64,000 bases of DNA. Origin: Pseudeuparius sepicola (Eukaryota > Arthropoda > Insecta > Coleoptera > Anthribidae). The first letter of the stretch is position 1; each line of letters begins with the position of its first letter. Made by a program: the position numbers and the translations under genes. The DNA lies in NCBI GenBank assembly GCA_963920635.1, contig OY987305.1, forward strand, positions 21,724,876-21,788,875, in the 5' to 3' direction. The notes beneath the pieces are model-generated. The model had not been told where the DNA came from. It was given only the letters and a program-made list of their open reading frames with translations, and searched no databases. Shown piece by piece: positions 23,775 through 33,948 of the stretch.

Positions 23775-23936
23775 TATTATTTTATTTTGCGCCGAAATAA
23801 AAAACCGACTAGGTATGCGGTTACATTAGGCATATCCTGAAACTAAAATAGGGCCCGAAAAAATTGGACATGTCTAATGTACCTAGTCCCATAATTAGTT
23901 TTTAATTTCAGCGTAAAATAAAATAAAATCCCATTT
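23775..23936. repeat. about 160-bp palindromic MITE
   Basis: TTTTATTTTGCGCCGAAATA...GACTAGGT...TACATTAGGCAT pairs with ATGTCTAATGTACCTAGTCC...TTCAGCGTAAAATAAAAT. It is non-coding, with short AT-rich flanks. Confidence 0.65.
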
Positions 23937-24342
23937 GTTGGTCCGTTCTGCCGATCACTAGAAATATCTACTCGGCTATTTCCCTCGTCTTAATTTCCAC
24001 CAATCACAAACGCGCAATTTTGAATTACAAATGGTTTCTAGATGGAAAAACTGTATGACAGCACCTGTCAGCATTTTTTTTCGAGTTTACCCGCGGCAAA
24101 ACTTGACAGCTGTGATCTTTGATAATAGGTAGTATGTTTTGTAAGCTATGTGTATGCAGAATAGTCTGTTACTCATGAAATAGTTTTGCCAAATAACATT
24201 CGGGCATCTAATTTTTCCTGTGAAAAAATCCAAAAAATACACAATGCTAAGTAATATTTTTTAACAAAATACATTCGTGCAGGTGCAAAAATCCTCGTCT
24301 TCGACTCGGATTTTTGTTGCCACCAACACTCATGCTTCTGGT

Positions 24343-24387
24343 TATAAACGCCTAGTCCGGCCCTGCCGGACCTCCTAGGTGTTTATA
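24343..24387. repeat. strong GC hairpin near the end of X3
   Basis: TATAAACGCCTAG pairs with CTAGGTGTTTATA, and inside it TCCGG pairs with CCGGA around CCCTG. A related GGTCCGGCGGAGCCGG closes X2 at 22,231-22,246, so the hairpin is probably a family feature of the X right end. Confidence 0.6.
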
Positions 24388-25313
24388 GTCGCCCTCGCTT
24401 CTCAAAAAAATGTAGTATGTATGTAACGCTTTCCTTTGGTCACGGCAAGCGGGCGCAGATTTCGAAATTTTAAGTCCAAATTTCGCCTGGGGCCGCAAAA
24501 AAATAAGTGCCATGTCGCTATTGAAGAGCGCCAGAAGCGGAAAAGCCGTTCGGCCGTTTGAGCCATTTTCCGATTTGGTACGCGCCGGGGAGGGAGTCGA
24601 ATTTGGCGCGCCGCGCCGAACAAGTAAAAGTAAAGTCCCTATATTAGAATCGAGCAACTCTGTCGTAAACAAGAGCACGTGGGCTGAGATATTCGCCAAT
24701 GCCGCACTGAGGCACGACCCGTATTTAATTTTAGTTTTACAATTGTTTACATAAAAATATTTCGGAAGAAAATTATTGGCTTAATTAAAATGGTTCAAAA
24801 CATCGATAAAATTATTTGTGGCAGTGTCTAAATAGCTGAAAACAACAAGATAGAACCGCGTACATATACTTTTGCGATCGAGTACGCCCCTGTTGCTAGG
24901 CTCGCTGAACACGTGGTTTTATTTACGCCCCGATTTTAGTTATAGAAATCGATCGAGGTATACGCAAAACAAAATTGGTTAGTTTTGTTTTGTTTGCTTT
25001 TCCGAGAATTTCTTTAATTTTCTGGCAGTTTGGACTTTTACTTAGTGAGTAGGTAGAATTTACGCGGTGAACAGGTAAATGTGCGATTGCTTTTACCTAA
25101 CCAAACTTGATTGTATACAAATGCTCTCTTCGTCTTCTATTTCCTTCTTTCATTCGGGAAAGCTAGGCCAGAAAAGCTTTAGAATCAGTCCATGAGAAAC
25201 TTTGCACTTGACGATGCAGCCCCTGTGGTGCAGAACATGGTCAAAAGTTAATGCGAAAACAATTTCAGGTTATTTTAGATATGAGCAAACTCATGGAAAC
25301 AATTTACAGAAGT

Positions 25314-25394
25314 GGGCATAGCCTAGTGGGTAAAGACGCGTAGGTACCTAAGAAAAATACATTTATTTCATCATAGTTTCAAGTCCCACACAAT
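25314..25394 (+). repeat. tRNA-derived SINE-like head (X3 copy)
   Basis: TAGCCTAGTGGGTAAAGACG (A box region) and GTTTCAAGTCCCAC (weak B box) are followed by a T-rich tail. It is the counterpart of 12,625-12,705. The anticodon arm is expanded and the acceptor stem is absent. Confidence 0.5.
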
Positions 25395-26059
25395 TCTTTT
25401 TCTTTTTTTTAATTATCAACGAAATTTCAGATTTTATTTTTTATTTTTATTGTATACTACGATCTACTGTCATAATAGTAAACAATACGATCTGCATTTT
25501 TGTTGGTAAAAATAATAATCATCGCTTTTTTATGCAAACGGAAAATTGAATTCCACACTCTTCTGCACGCGAGCGGCGCTTAAAATTCGCTTCTTTAGCA
25601 CATTCATGGCATTTATATTATTGACATGCATTTGAAAAACGTTTCCTCTTCCAAATTGTGCCATTTTTGAGGCACTATTTAATTTGAATAAGGATGTAGA
25701 GATTAATTATTGTTTAAGATGGAAGGTAGAAAAAATACAGAAAATTGATCAGCTGTTATTAACATTAATGAAGATACGATTAAATACGCCTCACCTATAT
25801 TTAGCACAGAGATTTGCAGCCTCACAAGTTTCAGGTTTTTTATATGGGGATTGTCAAAGAATTATTAAAAAAAACAAGATTTTTATCTATGACTATACAG
25901 GCAGTAGCAAAAAATGGTCAGTTCTTATTTCCATCTTCCGGTTTGACTGGAAGTGAGTATTACTTTGACAATTATGTTTTTTTAATCTCGACATTTAAAA
26001 AATTTTGCGAAAAATTTTTTGAACAGTTTTCGATTTTTATTTTGTCGCAAAAAATCCAA

Positions 26060-27060
26060 AAGGAAAAATCTGATTATTTTTGTGTAGATCAATCTCAGTC
26101 GGATATTTTTGAGGGACGCGTAAGAGATGTATGAATATAGAGTATAAGTAGGTACTGATTTTTTTGTGTAAATCAATGTCAGTCTCAAATATATTTTTGG
26201 AGGACACGTAGGGGATCTAGGAGTAGGTATAGAAAATACATGTAGGGGTGCCGTGGGTAACGACAGTGGCGTCGCAAAAATTCAAGAAAAAAATCTTATT
26301 TTTTTGTGTAAATCAATCTCAAATCTCAAAGATATTTTTGGGAGACGCATAGGGGATGTAGTGATATAGAAAAAACCTGTAGGAGATGCCGTGACAAACG
26401 GCATTGGCATCGCAAAAAAATCCCAAAAATCTTGTTTTTGTGTAAACCAATCTTAATCTCAAAAATACTTTTGGAAGACACATTGAAGATGTAGTAAGTA
26501 ATATAGAAACAAAACCTGTAGGGGTGCTGTGACAAACAACCGTGGCTTCGCAAAGAAATCCCAAAAATCTTATTTTTGTGTAAATCAATCTCAATCTCAA
26601 AGATATTTTTGGGAGACGCATAGGGAATGTAGTAATATAGGAAAAACCTGTAGGGGTTAGGCGTCAAACGACAGTGGCGTAGCAAAAAATCCTAAAGAAA
26701 ACTTTTTTTGTGTAAATCAATCTCACTTTGAAATATATTTTGTGGCGACGCGTAGGAGTATTGAAAAAATCTGTAGGGATGCCGTGGTAAACGACAGTGG
26801 CGTCACAAAGAAATGTAAAGAAATTATGTTTTTTTTTGTAAATTAATCTGAATCTCAAAAATATTTGTGGGGAAACTCGTAGGGGATGTAGAAGTATCGG
26901 AAAAACCTGTATGGGTGCCGTAACAAACGACGATAGCTCAAAGTAGAAAATTCTGACATTGTTGTGCAAATCTATCTCAAAGATTTGTGGGAGACAGGTA
27001 GGGGAGCATAGAAAAAAGTTGTAGGGGTGCTGTGACAAGCGACAATGGCATCGCAAAAAA
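26060..27060 (-). repeat. satellite-like tandem array, inverted copy in X3
   Basis: The reverse complement repeats the same unit as 10,740-12,000 (GCCACTGTCGTTTG..., ATCCCCTATGCGTCTCCCAA..., GATTTACACAAAAA). Five to seven units are visible, more diverged than the central units of the X1 array. Confidence 0.8.
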
Positions 27061-27498
27061 AATCTGCGTAGGCGTTTATAAGCCTGCCGCGGTTTCAGCG
27101 CGGCGACAACTTGGCACCCAAGTTGGTGGTGCTCCGAGGTCGGTACTTGTTAAAATATTACTTAGCAACGTGTTTTTCCGATTTTTTCGGAAAAATTAGA
27201 TGCCCTTATGATATTACTTACGAGTATCTACTTTACATAACCAATTAATATAAAATATGTGTGAGAATGTTACAAATATTTTACGAAAATAATAAACATC
27301 AGGTTCAAGTAAAAGTGTTACGCATATCTTACATAATTTTTTGAAGTAAGCAAGATGTAAAATTGTGGTGCCGATTAGGCGGAAATTTTTACCCGAAATT
27401 AACACATAATTTAATCACATTTGCGTTCATTTGTGACGTAACAAGTAGACAAAGATACGTAAATATTACGTAAATGTAATTTCAAATTGTTTACTGGG

Positions 27499-27690
27499 TT
27501 TGTTTCTTCTTTTTTTCCTTATCTTTTATTTCTCCTTTATTCTTCTTTATTTATTCCTATTACCTATTCTGTAACTATTATAATTGTATCTTCTTCAACT
27601 TCAGCTTCGTGGATTTTTTAATTTCTTTAAATTTTCTTGAGACAAGGTAAGCGTTTTCCAGGGTTGATTTTTCGTACCCTTCTTGGAAAA
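27499..27690 (-). pseudogene. errantivirus leader and start of Gag (degenerate)
   Basis: Between PBS and the 4.7-kb insertion the minus strand encodes only broken, Lys/Glu/Ile-rich frames. It is placed as leader plus Gag start because it lies directly downstream of the LTR/PBS and is collinear with Gag at 22,826. Confidence 0.35.
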
Positions 27691-27691
27691 T

Positions 27692-27707
27692 CCCACCGCT
27701 GCCACCA
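27692..27707 (-). promoter_or_regulatory. primer-binding site of the errantivirus
   Basis: TGGTGGCAGCGGTGGG on the minus strand starts two bases after the LTR end. TGG at the first positions and the location fit a tRNA 3'-end primer site that starts minus-strand DNA synthesis. Confidence 0.7.
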
Positions 27708-27709
27708 TT

Positions 27710-28030
27710 TGTTATGTCGTCAATTAAAGATTTGTATTTTTAAAAAAGGTTTATTGATTTAATACATCGAGTACACTGGATTTACTTAAAAGTCACCGAA
27801 TGGCAAATTGAGAGAGATTCGAGCAGCAACAATGGGCTAAGAGAACTGTGAGAACTGGTACTGGGAATGCATGTCTGGGTATTTATGTGAGGGAAAAAGG
27901 ATCCATAGAAGATTTCCAGAAGTTAATATGATCCCAACAGGATGCATATAAACAAATGCAAATTAATGTCTACCGGTTTATGAGAGTAAGGGGTTTTTAT
28001 GTAAAAATAAGAAATTTTTGAGCCATAACA
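27710..28030 (-). repeat. 5' LTR of the errantivirus-like provirus (321 bp)
   Basis: The plus strand begins TGTTATGTCG and ends GCCATAACA, so the ends form a perfect 7-bp inverted repeat (TGTTATG/CATAACA) with canonical TG...CA termini. The PBS lies next to the inner end. No second LTR is visible: the other should lie left of the window. The outer flank is a LINE fragment at 28,031. Confidence 0.8.
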
Positions 28031-28234
28031 TGCATCTAGCATATGGCTGCCTACTGTAGTTTCAAGTATCAATATGATTCAAAGAGTGCAAATGCGTTTT
28101 CTAAGACATTTATACACCAGAAAAACAATGCATATCCTTATCTGGTGTCATACAGAGCCATGCTCGAAAGTTTTAATCTTAGAACTTTAAATGTAAGAAG
28201 AAAAGCACAGGCTGAGGTGTTCTATAGTGAATAA
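28031..28234 (+). pseudogene. LINE reverse-transcriptase C-terminal scrap
   Basis: Frames read QRVQMRFLRHLYTRK and then NNAYPYLVSYRAMLESFNLRTL and NVRRKAQAEVF. This is the post-RT region ('R-q-rFLR', 'Y..r...f.L.sL..RR') found in Jockey/CR1/R1 LINEs. There is one frameshift near 28,110. It adjoins the provirus LTR, so it may be the old target. Confidence 0.6.
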
Positions 28235-28427
28235 TATAGGGGCTGTGCGGGGCCCACGGAAACTTACGGGCAACCGCGCTCGTTTCGCTCTGCGTCGGTA
28301 GACGTCCGAACTTGGCGTGTACGCGCCTGAGATTTTTCCGATTTAGAACTATTTTAGTTATAGTTATGTCTAAAAATAATAATGAACAAAAGGCTTTTAT
28401 GTGCTTTTGACATATATTTAATAAAAT

Positions 28428-28452
28428 ATAAATATATATATATATATATACA
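28428..28452. repeat. (TA)n microsatellite
   Basis: A run of alternating TA of about 20 bases follows AATATAAA. It is simple sequence. Confidence 0.9.
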
Positions 28453-29603
28453 GCCAAGCCAACCCGATATGTTCATCCCCCTAATCTCTAGCAACTTTAA
28501 AATTTCAAATGGAACTACCCCCCCTTTTTATTGCGAATACAGTGATGCGTCGTTTTTAGAAATCTGTTGAGATTTGCCAGAATTATTGTCTAAAAACGGA
28601 AAGTTGACAATCCACTATACGCATAGTAATTTCTACAGTCCTCCTTACGGCAGAATGCTTGCGACGTAAGGGGGAAGAACTCGCAAATGTTATAGAATTA
28701 GTCACAGTTCAGGGGCATAGCTCAATTTTGTGTAACTCACTGACTTAATTTTCATATAATTGTTATTTAATTTATTGTTAATATTATTCTTAACGGTGAT
28801 GCCTTAGACTATGGAGGAAGGCAAACCCTTATAACATTGGCAATTATTTCTCGTGCTTGAGAATGCAACGTTCTTCCCTGTTTACTCATTTTGCACACGT
28901 TAACTCCCGAACATACGAAACGCCACTGAGCTCTCTGAGCCGGCGGATAAAACTTGCCAGCGGTCTAAAAAATGAGGTCTGTGTGGTAGCCCAATACGCA
29001 GATAACTTACTATAGGAACAGGCACAAAACGCGTTGGCTAACTGATTTTGTCAGCCGACTCCTTCGCAGAAATGCTGTGTTGCCGTATTTCAAAGGCGAT
29101 GGTAGACGCGACGATGTCGAAAAAATATAATAGGTGTTTTATCACACCGCGTTAAAAATAAATGATAAACAAAAATGGGTAAGTGGTCCCGTGATGCGAG
29201 CTTTATTTTTTCGGAATAACAGAGTTCAGAAATTCGGCTTCAATATGATAAAACTTGTATTCCCAAAAAATAACGACCACTCGTATAGGAAATCTCGCAA
29301 CGCTGCCCGCATTCATTCAAGAAACGTTTTCTTTCGTGCTTTGGACTATACACAAATTCCCGTCACTAATAAGTTTTTATCTACTACACACGACCAAATT
29401 ACCTTGTTTTTTTATTGACGTGCTCGATCAGTTTACAAAAAAGTCACAAATGAAAAGGCTGAAGCAAAACAAAAAAAGTTCATATACGAACTCAAACCTT
29501 ATATCTTTTTAAAATGTGTAACAAAAAGTCACTGTGACAAAAAAGTTCCTATTTTTTGCCTATAACCATAACCTATAACCAAATAGCCTGCTATTAAAAG
29601 TGG

Positions 29604-29755
29604 AAACGTATTTTTGAAATGGTTTATTCTAGCGCGGAAAGGGTAGAAATTGTTGCAATTTGTTATCGGAATCATGATTGCTCTAAAGCTACAGCATGAA
29701 TTGCAACAATTTCTAACCTTTCCGCGATAGAGTAACCGTTTCAAAAACACGTTTT
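29604..29755. repeat. 152-bp hairpin
   Basis: AAACGTATTTTTGAAATGG...GCGGAAAGGGTAGAAATTGT pairs with ACAATTTCTAACCTTTCCGC...CCGTTTCAAAAACACGTTT. The stem is about 65 bp. Confidence 0.75.
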
Positions 29756-29954
29756 TTTAGTACTAACTTGAGAAATCACCATTATTTACCTCATTCCTCT
29801 AATGAGAAGTAATATTTCTCTACCTAGGTAAATAATGAAACATTTTCTATATGACATTTAAAAATTATTTTCATTTTGTCAGCTTGACAACTGAACTCCC
29901 AGGCTAAATCTATTCAAATATGGCAATATTAGTTAGTAGTAAAACAATTCTATA

Positions 29955-30069
29955 TACACTTCGGTTGAGAAGGCCATTATTTACCTCGCATATTATATCA
30001 TTCGGCGCTACGCGCCTCAGGATATAAAAATGCTCGGTAAATAATGGCTCACTTCTCAACCTAAGTGTA
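29955..30069. mobile_element. 115-bp MITE, TA flanked
   Basis: TACACTTCGGTTGAGAAGGC and GCCATTATTTACC pair with the inverse at 30,030-30,069 (GGTAAATAATGGCTC, CTTCTCAACCTAAGTGTA). TA dinucleotides flank both ends. It is nested in the loop of the larger palindrome. Confidence 0.65.
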
Positions 30070-30423
30070 TAATATACTGTTACACTTTCGATAGCAGGCT
30101 GAAACTAGCGATTTCGTAGTTACAAGCAAAAATACGAGGACTTTTTTGTGACAGTGACTTTGTTATTTTAAAAATATAATATAAGGTTTAAATTCGTATG
30201 AACTTCTTTTGTTTGGCTTCAGCACTGATCGACACGTCAAGAAAAACTAGGTAATTTGATTGTGTGTAGTTGATAAAAAACTTATTAGTGTTGAGCATTT
30301 GTGTAAGAAATTACCTACTACGCGTACAGTGGATTGTTAACTTTCCGAATTTTGAAATATATTTCGGTTTTCTAATTGGGGGGGTGGTCTAGTTTTCGTT
30401 GGGAAGTTGGGAAACCCTGTATA

Positions 30424-30503
30424 CTTCTCCACATTCGCAAGGAATTTTATAATTGCAATTTTTTGAACTTTGTACCTCAAGTTCTATGTTGGGGAGACTT
30501 GTA
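30424..30503. repeat. inverted plus direct duplication of internal Penelope sequence
   Basis: 30,424-30,478 is the reverse complement of 30,637-30,691 with a few differences (shared CAATTTTTTGAACTTTGTAC). The next bases, 30,482-30,503, directly repeat 30,691-30,712 (TTCTATGTTGGGGAGACTTG). This looks like template switching during reverse transcription at the truncated 5' end. Confidence 0.7.
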
Positions 30504-30986
30504 AATTTAATTATTCCTTATATTCCTGGACTATCAGATAAACTAAAACGCATAGGCAATCGTTTTAATGTGAGAACAGTATTTAAAACCAAAAGTACAT
30601 TAAGATCGATGCTAGTTAAAACGAAGCCATTTAATGAGGTACAAAGTTCAAAAAATTGCATTTATAAAATTCCTCGCGACTGTGGAAAGTTCTATGTTGG
30701 GGAGACTTGTAGGCTATTTAACGTTCGTTTAAAAGAACATAAAAATTATATTAGGCAAAATCAAATTTCGAAGTCGAAAATATGTGAACACTCTTTTAAT
30801 AACAATCATAGGATTTTGTGGCAGAGTTCCAAACCAATTCTCAAAGAAGAAGTAGGAAATAGACGAAAAATTAAAGAATCAGCATTTATTATAGGAATTA
30901 CAGACAACTGTGTTGCTGAATGTTCAGTGGAATTCAGTAAAATATTATTGCCACTTATTCAAAGAGAAGTTAGTATAAATAACTAG
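30482..30986 (+). pseudogene. Penelope-like element C-terminus with GIY-YIG endonuclease
   Basis: One open frame encodes the RT-to-nuclease linker (LVNLIIPYIPGLSDKLKRIG, FNVRTVFKTK) and then the endonuclease (NCIYKIPRDCGKFYVGETCR, LKEHKNYIR, CEHSFNNNHRI, KESAFI), ending at a TAG. FYVGE replaces the usual YIG-type second strand, and the conserved R (FNVRLKEH) and E are present. The nuclease nicks target DNA for element insertion. The copy is truncated: no RT core lies upstream, and its 5' end is a rearranged piece (30,424-30,503). Confidence 0.85.
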
Positions 30987-31095
30987 GTGAACACAGGGTA
31001 CAATATCAGATAGGTGGCTAGGCTATTGCTTCTGTTGTCATGACATTTTAACCTGAAATTTGTTAATCTGTCATTTCACTTTGACGTGACATGAT

Positions 31096-31132
31096 CTTTG
31101 AGAACGGAGGAAGATATATTCTCCGAAAGCTC
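31096..31132 (+). ncRNA. degenerate hammerhead-like motif after the Penelope ORF
   Basis: GGAG-loop-CTCC followed by GAAAGCTC resembles stem II and the GAAA core of Penelope hammerheads. The CUGANGA half is degraded (TGAGAAC). It lies about 110 bp after the ORF stop. Confidence 0.35.
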
Positions 31133-31284
31133 AGGAAACAAATTTGTTGAAGATATTTTTTGAGTTACAAGTTCAAAGTTCAGTTCATTTACTGTTAAGA
31201 ATTTATTAATTTTCCAGGCAACTTGAACAAGTTGTCTTTTAACCAGTTTGGTGGCGAAAAACCCAATTAAAATTCAATGGATCT

Positions 31285-32573
31285 GTTTACGCCACAAATA
31301 AATTTTAGAAAATATTCAGGTTGATTCAGTTTTATTCTGGGACACTTCAACGGGGGTGATGTAAAATCAAAAATATTATTATTTTGTGGCACAACTTTTT
31401 ATCTACAGCCGCTTCGTTTCTGAGATACAGGATGTTTGAATTCTGAAAAATTTTAACATTTTATTTTTATTTTTTTAACCGTTAAAGGTATTTCAACGAA
31501 ATTTCGTACATGCATTGATCAAGTGTCACAAAATGTGATAATACCAAGTTCCCGGTAGCCAGTGGTGGAGATACACTACATTTGTTTTATCAAGAAAAAT
31601 ACTGACACGGCCCTGTAGAGCTTTTTCTTCCTCTAAGCAAAAACCGTCTCTTGGCATTTTTTGTATCTGCCATAGTTTCACGGTACCTAAATTTACATTT
31701 TTGTTCAGTACTGGCCAAAGAGAAATCTAAAATGACATTTTTTTGAAATTAAATAAATTATTTTTTGCATTCCATAAAAGCAATGAAAGATAAATTAATT
31801 TTCCCGTAGAACTTCGGCAGATACAAAAAAAAGTCAAGAGACATTTTTTGCTTAGAATAATGAATAATATTCAAGGGTATTGTATACCCATATCTCCCCC
31901 ACTGGCTACATTGGGAACTTGGTATTACCGTATTTTGTGACACTGGATCAATGCATGTTGTGTACACAATTTCGTTTAATTATCTTTAACGGTTGGAAAA
32001 ATAAAAAATAAAACGTTAAAATTTTTGACAATTTAAACATCCTGTATTTCGAAAACGAGGCGGCTGTGTATAAAAAGTTATTCACAAAATAGTAATATTT
32101 GATGATTTTCTATCAACTGTTGAAGTGTCCAAGAATAAAACTAAATTGCCTTGTAGGTATTTCAATAGGACATCAGGGTACGGTACCCAGGTACCCGGGG
32201 TACCCCATTTTGCCCCATCTCTAATACCCCATTTTGACCCGGCGCACGTTTTACAATAAAATATAAATAAAATTTACAATGACAATTATTTTTAGATAAA
32301 ATTATTTAGATTAATCATACTTAATAATAAGTTTAATTAAGCAATAAAACTCACATCGAAAATCGTATAAAAACTGTATTTATCTTGGAAAAACGTAAAC
32401 ACAAGTTTTAAAACAGGGGAGCTGTTGTACTCCCAACAATAGGTATGTACTCACTGAATTGACTTGACCGAGGGCTTGGTCTTGCATCGAAAAGAGGTGG
32501 AAGGGGGACATTTAGATTTGAAATTTGGCTGCTTCAGTTAGGCTGTATCTAGTAAAAATACTCGTTATACCCC
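31285..32573 (-). mobile_element. partial, inverted copy of the TA/GGGGA element (relative of 61,868)
   Basis: Most of this block matches the reverse complement of 61,900-63,080, including GGTACCCCATTTTGCCCCAT and ACGTTAAAATTTTTGACAAT. It is itself a hairpin: 31,310-31,745 pairs with 31,750-32,160. The right end is TATACCCC then TA, consistent with a family end. The other terminal region (about 400 bp) is absent. Confidence 0.75.
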
Positions 32574-32589
32574 TATCAATGGGTTGCTT

Positions 32590-33131
32590 AGTCTTGAAAC
32601 GAATGGAATCATCTCTTCATTTGCCGATGATACGGTGATACAATACTCTGAAGACTCCTGGAAGAAAGTCAAAAAGTTAGCGGAAAATGACTTAACCAGG
32701 ATCATAGAATGGTTCAATAGTATGACTTTAACAATAAACTGTATCACTCCCTCATTGAGTCGCTACTACAATATGGAATTGACGGTTGAGGTGGCGTTTA
32801 CAAATCACATCTCCACCAACTTGAAGTACCTAGTGCAAAAAATACTACTAAAAATTATCTTAAATAGAAACAGGTTTTACCTCTCTGAACTAACTTACAA
32901 TGAGAGAAATCTAATGAACATTAGAAAATTGTATATCTACAAAGTTTTAATATTACAACAAAAAATGAAACACACATTTATACACATCAGTCACTCTTAC
33001 CCTACAAGGTACAGGGAACGTGCGGAAATCACAACAACCAGAGCCAGCGCTCTTTTGGTCATTCGTCGCTGGAAAGACAAAAAGGCGGAACTCCAATTTA
33101 GCTATTTTCCAGGACACGCAATTAAAATTTA
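32590..33131 (+). pseudogene. Jockey/CR1-type LINE RT fragment with internal deletion
   Basis: The frame begins at the RT palm (GIISSFADDTVIQYSED, with the FADD catalytic aspartates) and continues ENDLTRIIEWFNSM. After about 50 codons it jumps to the C-terminal domain (QKILLKIILNRNRFYLSE, NIRKLYIYKVL, FIHISHSYPTRYR), so the thumb region is deleted. It ends at a TAG. The upstream palm is cut by the repeat at 31,285-32,573. Confidence 0.8.
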
Positions 33132-33489
33132 GGTGTATAGTGCATTACGTATCCAATGTATCTCATGTGCTATAAAATATTGCAAATGGTTTTCAAATAT
33201 TCAGTACATTAGACAGTTTTTATGAAAAGTTACATTGTGACAAAAGAAGTAGTATTTGCAAAATTATCGACTTTTGAAAGAGATACGCCTCTTTGTATTT
33301 TCATATTTTTGCCTGCTATTATAACTGCATGACATGCGCCTACTTGTCAAGTCGGCACAGAGCAGTGTATTGTTCACAAAAAAACCCAATTTTATAAAAG
33401 TGTTTATTGAATTATAAATTTACAAACTAGATTGCAAAATATTAAAGTAACTGTAACTGTTTAATCTAAATTAAATCGTTTAATTATTA

Positions 33490-33933
33490 TATATTTCAGG
33501 TCACCTAGAAACGCAACGTACTGACATTGCAGAACAGCACGCGTGACGCACGTAGTATGTGCGTCAATACACATAACATAAACAAATATTTTGTATAAAT
33601 ACAGCCCCCTCAAATGAAATAGATCAGATCCAACTCGTTTGTGTTGTGTCTCTTACCTATCGCCATGCCCAAGCCACCTTGGCCCTAGCAGAGAGTGAGG
33701 CTGTTCTCTGGTAGCGATATAGATCCCTTCACAAATACATTCCTCATCCTTACTACAAGTGCCTTGTCTGGTAGCAACTAAATACCTTTCAACCTTCTGT
33801 CTGCCACAAGTGCCTCGTCTGGTGGCAGATTAAACCTCTCAGCCATTCCTAAACCTGAGAGAGCGCAGAAGAGTTGGAAGTAATCCACTGCCGCAAAAGG
33901 CAAAAGTGAGTTCCGGGCAGCAGTGCCAGGACA
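33490..33933 (+). repeat. probable LTR (3' portion) of a BEL/Pao retrotransposon
   Basis: A TATA-type promoter (TTGTATAAATACAGCCCCCT at about 33,590) is followed by a likely transcription start region and ends ...CAGTGCCAGGACA directly before the PBS. The left boundary is not defined: no second LTR is present for comparison. Confidence 0.55.
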
Positions 33934-33948
33934 TTGGTCCTTCGAGCC
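33934..33948 (+). promoter_or_regulatory. BEL/Pao-type primer-binding site
   Basis: TTGGTCCTTCGAGCC abuts the CA end of the LTR. I recall this sequence as a frequent BEL/Pao priming site in insects. A second, partial copy (CCTTCGAGCC) occurs at about 34,052 within the minisatellite. Confidence 0.6.

Larger units (their letters stand above)
24300..27151 (-). mobile_element. complex repeat X, copy X3 (inverted relative to X1)
   Basis: Read on the minus strand it begins AACAAGTACCGACCTCGGAG, then AGGCTTATAAACGCCTAC, the satellite array, the tRNA-like head, and the GC-rich block with AAACGGCCGAACGGCTTTTC. Near its end is a hairpin (24,343-24,387). It keeps more of the right end than X1. It lies within the 22,826-27,498 element. 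X1 and X3 therefore form a giant inverted pair separated by about 11 kb. Confidence 0.6.
22826..27498. mobile_element. 4.7-kb element with CCCAGTAAAC inverted ends, hosting X3
   Basis: The ends CCCAGTAAACA and TGTTTACTGGG are inverted repeats. Flanking sub-terminal regions are rich in ACATAA/TACGTAA words on both sides. Internal segments GGGCATCTAATTTTTCC (24,205) and GGAAAAATTAGATGCCC (27,184), and GCTAAGTAATATTTTTTAAC (24,247) with its inverse at 27,153, show a palindromic body into which X3 inserted. No convincing target duplication or transposase was found. Confidence 0.45.
28597..30347. mobile_element. 1.75-kb palindromic element with nested hairpins
   Basis: The ends CGGAAAGTTGACAATCCACT and (reversed) CGGAAAGTTAACAATCCACT are inverted repeats of about 45 bp. 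Arms 29,380-29,600 and 30,090-30,300 also pair. Between them sit a 150-bp hairpin and a 115-bp MITE, listed separately. No coding capacity or transposase is evident. Transcription through the region would give a long double-stranded RNA. Confidence 0.65.
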
